This document shows, in pieces, positions 61,301 to 64,000 of a stretch of 64,000 nucleotides of DNA. The stretch comes from Pseudogulbenkiania sp. MAI-1. GTDB lineage: Bacteria; Pseudomonadota; Gammaproteobacteria; Burkholderiales; Chromobacteriaceae. The stretch is from NCBI RefSeq assembly GCF_000527175.1, contig NZ_AZUR01000001.1, positions 457,501 through 521,500 of the forward strand, read 5' to 3'. The notes under the pieces were generated by a model. That model was not told the origin of the DNA, made no database searches, and was given only the letters and a program-made list of their open reading frames with translations. The translations under genes and the position numbers were made by a program. The first letter of the stretch is position 1. The number at the start of each line of letters is the position of its first letter.

Positions 61301-62896
61301 CTGCTGAGCCAGACCACGAGGGCGGACGTCGGCGCCGTCGGGCCGAGGCTGCTGACGCCGGAGTCGGCCCAGGTCTACAGCGCGGGCATGGTGCTGGGCC
61401 TGGGAGGGGAAGATGCGGTGGCGGGACACGCCTTCAGCGGCGAGGACATCAAGTCGCCCGGCTACATGTCGCGTGCGTTGCTGGTCCAGAATTACTCGGC
61501 GCTGGCGGGCGATTGCCTGCTGGTGCGCCGGACGGCCTACGAGGAGGCCGGCGGCCTGACGGGCGAGATGGCGGGCAATCCGCTGTGGCATGTCGACCTG
61601 TGCCTGAGGCTGGCCGAGCAGGGCTACAGGTTGACCTACACCCCCTTCTCCAATGTCGTGGCCCATGGCGGCGTGGGCTACAAGCAGTCCGCGACGGATA
61701 TCGAGACGACCTACCAGGAACTCAAGCTCACCCAGGAGGCTACGCGACGCATGCTGGATCGCTGGCAGGAGCGCCTGGCCAAGGATGCCGCCTACCATCG
61801 CAGCCTGACGCTGACCGGCAAAGGATTCGAACTGGAAACCCGCACCGCGGCGACGTGGGATAACGAGATCCGCGACAAGCCCCGGCTGATGGGGGTGGCG
61901 CTGTCCGGCGGCAGCGGCATCTATCGCCTGATCCAGCCCTTGGGCGAACTGGCCCATCAGGGCATGGCCCACAGCGCGGTGCTCAAGCCCAGTGGGGGCA
62001 AGGGGGTGCGCTTGCCGACCGTGGTGGAACTGGAGCGGATGGGTCCCGATACCGTCTACTTCCAGAATTCGATCGGCGAAGCCGAACTCAAATGGCTGGA
62101 GAAAATGAAGGACACCCGGCCGCAGAGCACGTATATCTGCTCGCTGGACGACCTGATCGTGCAAGTGCCGTCGCAGAGTTCGGCCTATTACCACTTCCAG
62201 AAGCACTTCCGCGACGCCAAGCCCAAGCTGCGCAGGGCCATGAAGCTGTTCGACCGGCTGGTGGTCTCCACCCAGCCGCTGGCGGATTACTGCCAGGGCA
62301 TGATCGACGATATCGTGCTGCTGCCGAACACGCTGGACCGGAACCTCTGGGGCGATCTGAGCAGCCTGCGTTCGGTCGGCCGCAAGCCGCGGGTCGGCTG
62401 GGTCGGAGCCCAGCAGCACCAGGGCGACCTCGCCATGATCTTCGACGTGGTCAAGGAACTGGCGGACGAAGTGGAGTGGGTCTTCATGGGCATGTGCCCC
62501 AGCGAGATTCGCCCCTACGTCAAGGAAGCCATCACCACGTGGCTGCCGTACGATCGCTATCCTGCCGCCGTGGCCAACCTCAACCTGGACCTGGCGATCG
62601 CTCCGCTGGAGGTCAATGCCTTCAACGAAGCCAAGAGCAATTTGCGGCTGCTGGAATACGGCGCGCTGGGATGGCCGGTGGTGTGCACCGACATCTACCC
62701 CTATCAAACCGGTGATGCCCCGGTGAAGCGGGTGCCCAATACCACGGCCGCCTGGGTCGAGGCCATCCGGGAACGGGTGCACGATCTGGGCACCTGCCAC
62801 GCCGAAGGGGACCGGCTGCGCCAGTGGGTCGACGGCTACTGGCTGGAAAATCGGGCCGGGGACTGGTTCGACGCACTCACCAGAAAAAAATCCTAA
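58349..62896 (+). CDS. Giant multi-domain glycosyltransferase (four GT2-like units plus a GT4-like C-terminus)
   Basis: 1515 residues from ATG 58349. Unit 1 (about 1-230): MISVVIPSYNYAHFL, CDDLSSDD, LLLGADD. Unit 2 (about 343-560): FSVVIPTRNRLRHL, DDDDIFLPEHL. Unit 3 (about 634-840) is GT2-like but lacks a clear DxD: KPDFNLDMLLATDYIGAAVW. Unit 4 (about 878-1120): SCIVPTREKLEFL, IIVVDGNSED. The C-terminus (about 1185-1515) is GT-B-like: RLVVSTQPLADYC, LLPNTLDRNLW, VGWVGAQQHQGDL, LRLLEYGALGWPVV. Ending directly at flagellin, it probably builds a chain on flagellin or a surface glycan. Confidence 0.88.
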   Translation: MISVVIPSYNYAHFLPVAIDSVLTQEVTDIEIIVCDDLSSDDTPQVMQAYAGNGQIRYYRNEVNLGATDNINYGMTLARGEYVLLLGADDLLEPGALKRLKAVLDAHPECGFVYGRYSFLQENGAHYPLSHPGWANQSYAAVRDELPDLLRYDCYINMGTTLFRRELLAGRPFFDRSLVAVPEERFFRATDWDLVLRLAAEGVKSAFVNEPIAIFRQHASQASSGDRYALTGLAILEHALLLERYLTAENMPRVVDFLPDIVNLFIGKFEFYKAHRLKDEAGRHAFIEERVCKVINFINSLMKNSASFSSPAATANPGAHAPEGGQAAPEYRHLLRAIPKRPMFSVVIPTRNRLRHLAMALESLCRQSIQDFEVIVANDGGCAVEDVVNCYRSKLPRINSVSLGVSRGPGGARNAALQLVRGQYVAYLDDDDIFLPEHLEVLSRVFFQHPEAFVYTDAEYRTTRKNGEELVSKPYAQIPYSRDRLLVQNFIPTDTWAHPASLLDKVGGFDESLDMLEDWDFLIRLSALVPFVHEPTVTVRVFQDESREDHTLRNHRHKLRDYYHLLYQRHPVSGKELQRAREQFLLARQNKEDGTALPVEIPAESYAVWLNTHQITEIKAESHAVRMLSQWKTRPVVNLLLVVDASNLALLAATVDSLQRQLYKDWRLIVVSDLECVDPVFQQTDFLGWMQIADASDKELVCAALNAVIADIPSDWVALIPPGTVLSPEAMLKLGDYGELHPEWQVIYTDHDTTPGEDKRVEPRFKPDFNLDMLLATDYIGAAVWCRFDALSRLGGFAPEASAWLYDTVLRAADAFGDASVGHIPEVGFSFPAGYRASEEDARIYSVSRFLERNGLAAALLPGYTADSIRIDYPVPEPAPLVSCIVPTREKLEFLEPCLQSLLAKTRYHNYEIIVVDGNSEDPDLLAYYDDLRETHPGKVRILACPEPFDPVSAYRFGAAGARGEFLLFLANDTEFVQDEWLGRLLSQTTRADVGAVGPRLLTPESAQVYSAGMVLGLGGEDAVAGHAFSGEDIKSPGYMSRALLVQNYSALAGDCLLVRRTAYEEAGGLTGEMAGNPLWHVDLCLRLAEQGYRLTYTPFSNVVAHGGVGYKQSATDIETTYQELKLTQEATRRMLDRWQERLAKDAAYHRSLTLTGKGFELETRTAATWDNEIRDKPRLMGVALSGGSGIYRLIQPLGELAHQGMAHSAVLKPSGGKGVRLPTVVELERMGPDTVYFQNSIGEAELKWLEKMKDTRPQSTYICSLDDLIVQVPSQSSAYYHFQKHFRDAKPKLRRAMKLFDRLVVSTQPLADYCQGMIDDIVLLPNTLDRNLWGDLSSLRSVGRKPRVGWVGAQQHQGDLAMIFDVVKELADEVEWVFMGMCPSEIRPYVKEAITTWLPYDRYPAAVANLNLDLAIAPLEVNAFNEAKSNLRLLEYGALGWPVVCTDIYPYQTGDAPVKRVPNTTAAWVEAIRERVHDLGTCHAEGDRLRQWVDGYWLENRAGDWFDALTRKKS

Positions 62897-62920
62897 AGTC
62901 TTTTGGGATGCTGACGATAA
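62894..62920 (+). promoter_or_regulatory. Sigma-28 (FliA) promoter of flagellin
   Basis: TAAAGTCT (62894-62901), 11-bp spacer, GACGATAA (62913-62920). The consensus is TAAAGTTT-N11-GCCGATAA, so 14 of 16 bases match with exact spacing. The -35 element starts at the stop codon of the giant glycosyltransferase. The transcript leader to the flagellin ATG is about 70 nt. Confidence 0.88.
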
Positions 62921-62999
62921 AGGGGGTATGCGGTGGAAATGAAAATGCAGTCGTCTTGTATAGGTTAAACCCGCCGAGCCCCCCTTTAAGGAGATCGAC

Positions 63000-63884
63000 A
63001 TGGCTATCGTCGTCAATACCAACATTGCTTCTCTGAACGCTCAGCGGAACCTGAGTTCCTCCAGCAGCTCGCTGGCCACCTCCCTGCAGCGCCTGTCTTC
63101 CGGCCTGCGGGTGAACAGCGCCAAGGACGATGCCGCTGGCCTGGCCATTTCCCAGACGCTGACTTCGCAGATTCGCGGCAACAACCAGGCGGTTCGCAAC
63201 GCCAACGACGCCATCTCGGTTTCGCAAACGGCCGAAGGCGCCCTGGGCCAGGTAGGCAACAACCTGCAGCGTATCCGTGAAATCGCCGTGCAGGCGGCCA
63301 ACGGCGGCGTGAGCGACTCCAACCGTTCCCAACTGCAGAAAGAAGTCGACCAGCTCACCCAGGAAATCAGCCGGATCGTCCAGACCACCAACTTCAACGG
63401 CACGGCCCTCTTGAGCGCCTCCGGTTCGCTGACCTTCCAGGTCGGTGCCGACGGCACGGGTACCAACCAGGTCACCATCAGCCTGTCGACCCTGGGTTCG
63501 GCAGCGGCAACCAACGGCGTGGGTGCGAGCGCGGTGTCCTCCGGCCTGAACACCTATGCCTCTTCCCTGACGGCAACTGGTACAATCAACGTACTGACCT
63601 CGGCCAACGCGTCCGCCAACATCGCCGGCCTGGATGCCGACATTGCACAGATTTCCAACCTGCGTTCCACCTTCGGTGCGGCACAGAACCGTTTCGACGC
63701 GGTGATTGCCAACCTGCAGAACTACGTGGAGAACCTGACCGCGTCCCGGAGCCGTATCATCGACGTCGACTTCGCGTCCGAAACGGCCAACCTGACCAAG
63801 AACCAGATTCTGCAACAGGCCGGTACCGCCATCCTGGGTCAGGCCAACGCCTTGCCGCAAGCAGCCCTGTCGCTGCTGCAGTAA
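63000..63884 (+). CDS. fliC: Flagellin
   Basis: 294 residues, a short flagellin. The N-terminal D0/D1 is classic: MAIVVNTNIASLNAQRNL, LQRLSSGLRVNSAKDDAAGLAIS. The C-terminal D1/D0 is SRSRIIDVDFASETANLTKNQILQQAG to ALPQAALSLLQ. The middle (about 140-205) is Ser/Thr/Ala-rich and is the likely surface where O-glycans would sit. AAGGAG lies 6 nt before ATG 63000 and a sigma-28 promoter lies upstream. It is exported by the flagellar type III system. Confidence 0.97.
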   Translation: MAIVVNTNIASLNAQRNLSSSSSSLATSLQRLSSGLRVNSAKDDAAGLAISQTLTSQIRGNNQAVRNANDAISVSQTAEGALGQVGNNLQRIREIAVQAANGGVSDSNRSQLQKEVDQLTQEISRIVQTTNFNGTALLSASGSLTFQVGADGTGTNQVTISLSTLGSAAATNGVGASAVSSGLNTYASSLTATGTINVLTSANASANIAGLDADIAQISNLRSTFGAAQNRFDAVIANLQNYVENLTASRSRIIDVDFASETANLTKNQILQQAGTAILGQANALPQAALSLLQ

Positions 63885-63954
63885 GCTGAAAGGTCGATGA
63901 ACTGAGAGGCACCCCAGCATAGCCATGTCTGGGGTGTACCTCATGGAGGTGGTG

Positions 63955-64000
63955 ATGCAAATCAATCCTTCGCTAAGCCCCGGGGTGCTATACCAGCCAT
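63955..64000 (+). CDS. Start of a gene cut by the window end (position fits a FlaG-type flagellar gene)
   Basis: ATG 63955 with GGAGG 5 nt upstream begins MQINPSLSPGVLYQP and runs off the end. Flagellin genes are commonly followed by flaG and fliD, so a flagellar protein is likely, but too little is present to identify it. An imperfect hairpin (CACCCCAG 63910-63917 / CTGGGGTG 63929-63936) without a T-run lies between flagellin and this start. Confidence 0.5.
   Translation, partial: MQINPSLSPGVLYQP

Noticed and set aside
58370..63025. 1551-codon open frame opposite the giant glycosyltransferase and extending into flagellin
   Set aside because: It runs across two well-supported genes and the sigma-28 promoter on the other strand and has no recognisable protein features.

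Overview
The window reads as a chromosomal segment of a GC-rich, motile betaproteobacterium, most likely of the Chromobacteriaceae/Neisseriales group. The grounds are the long (about 811 aa) LigA, the smc, zipA, ligA order, the betaproteobacterial style of the rRNA genes and housekeeping proteins, and a flagellin behind a sigma-28 promoter. This placement is inference from gene content; no database was searched.

Layout. 1-1.9 kb: 3' end of a 23S rRNA gene, a 5S gene and the rrn terminator. 1.9-6.8 kb: a MocR-type regulator divergent from a rhodanese, acetyltransferase and PaiB-like set, then a large protein of unknown function. 6.8-9.7 kb: gabD and gabT. 9.9-16.3 kb: a TetR-controlled RND efflux system (regulator, adaptor, pump, TolC-type channel). 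16.4-19.4 kb: argB, a CBS protein and glutathione-independent formaldehyde dehydrogenase. 19.5-24.8 kb: IclR regulator, glutaryl-CoA dehydrogenase, a class III CoA-transferase and ETF:ubiquinone oxidoreductase. With gabDT these could form a lysine, 5-aminovalerate, glutarate route. 24.8-26.0 kb: a leader peptide rich in Tyr/Phe/Trp with a classical attenuator, upstream of two genes with no recognised aromatic amino acid role. 26.1-28.8 kb: DUF3820 protein, RbgA-type GTPase, DUF3592 protein, YqgF and YqgE. 28.9-38.6 kb: smc, an inserted block of two YceI proteins, cytochrome b561 and MarR, then zipA and ligA. 38.6-42.4 kb: TPR/glycosyltransferase, galU, hypoxanthine phosphoribosyltransferase, and a methylthioinosine/methylthioadenosine phosphorylase.

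42.6-63 kb is the accessory part: a glycan locus ending at flagellin. Its first half (42.6-50.3 kb) is a tight operon of an epimerase, a heptose-phosphate-type isomerase, a kinase/nucleotidyltransferase with HldE domains in reversed order, a radical SAM protein, TPP-dependent E1 alpha and beta without E2/E3, and a second radical SAM protein with the same unusual C-terminal tail. Its second half (50.7-58.1 kb) lies between two insertion-sequence scars (IS66-like and IS256-like). It holds a CgeB-like glycosyltransferase, an ATP-grasp enzyme, a Gfo/Idh/MocA oxidoreductase, a three-domain GT2/radical SAM/Rossmann fusion, and an FdtA/FdtB-like ketoisomerase and aminotransferase pair. A 1515-residue multi-domain glycosyltransferase follows, and the sigma-28 promoter of flagellin begins in its stop codon. 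The likely job of the region is making an unusual sugar and attaching it to flagellin or another surface polymer. The chemistry of the radical SAM/E1 module is the best candidate here for something undescribed.
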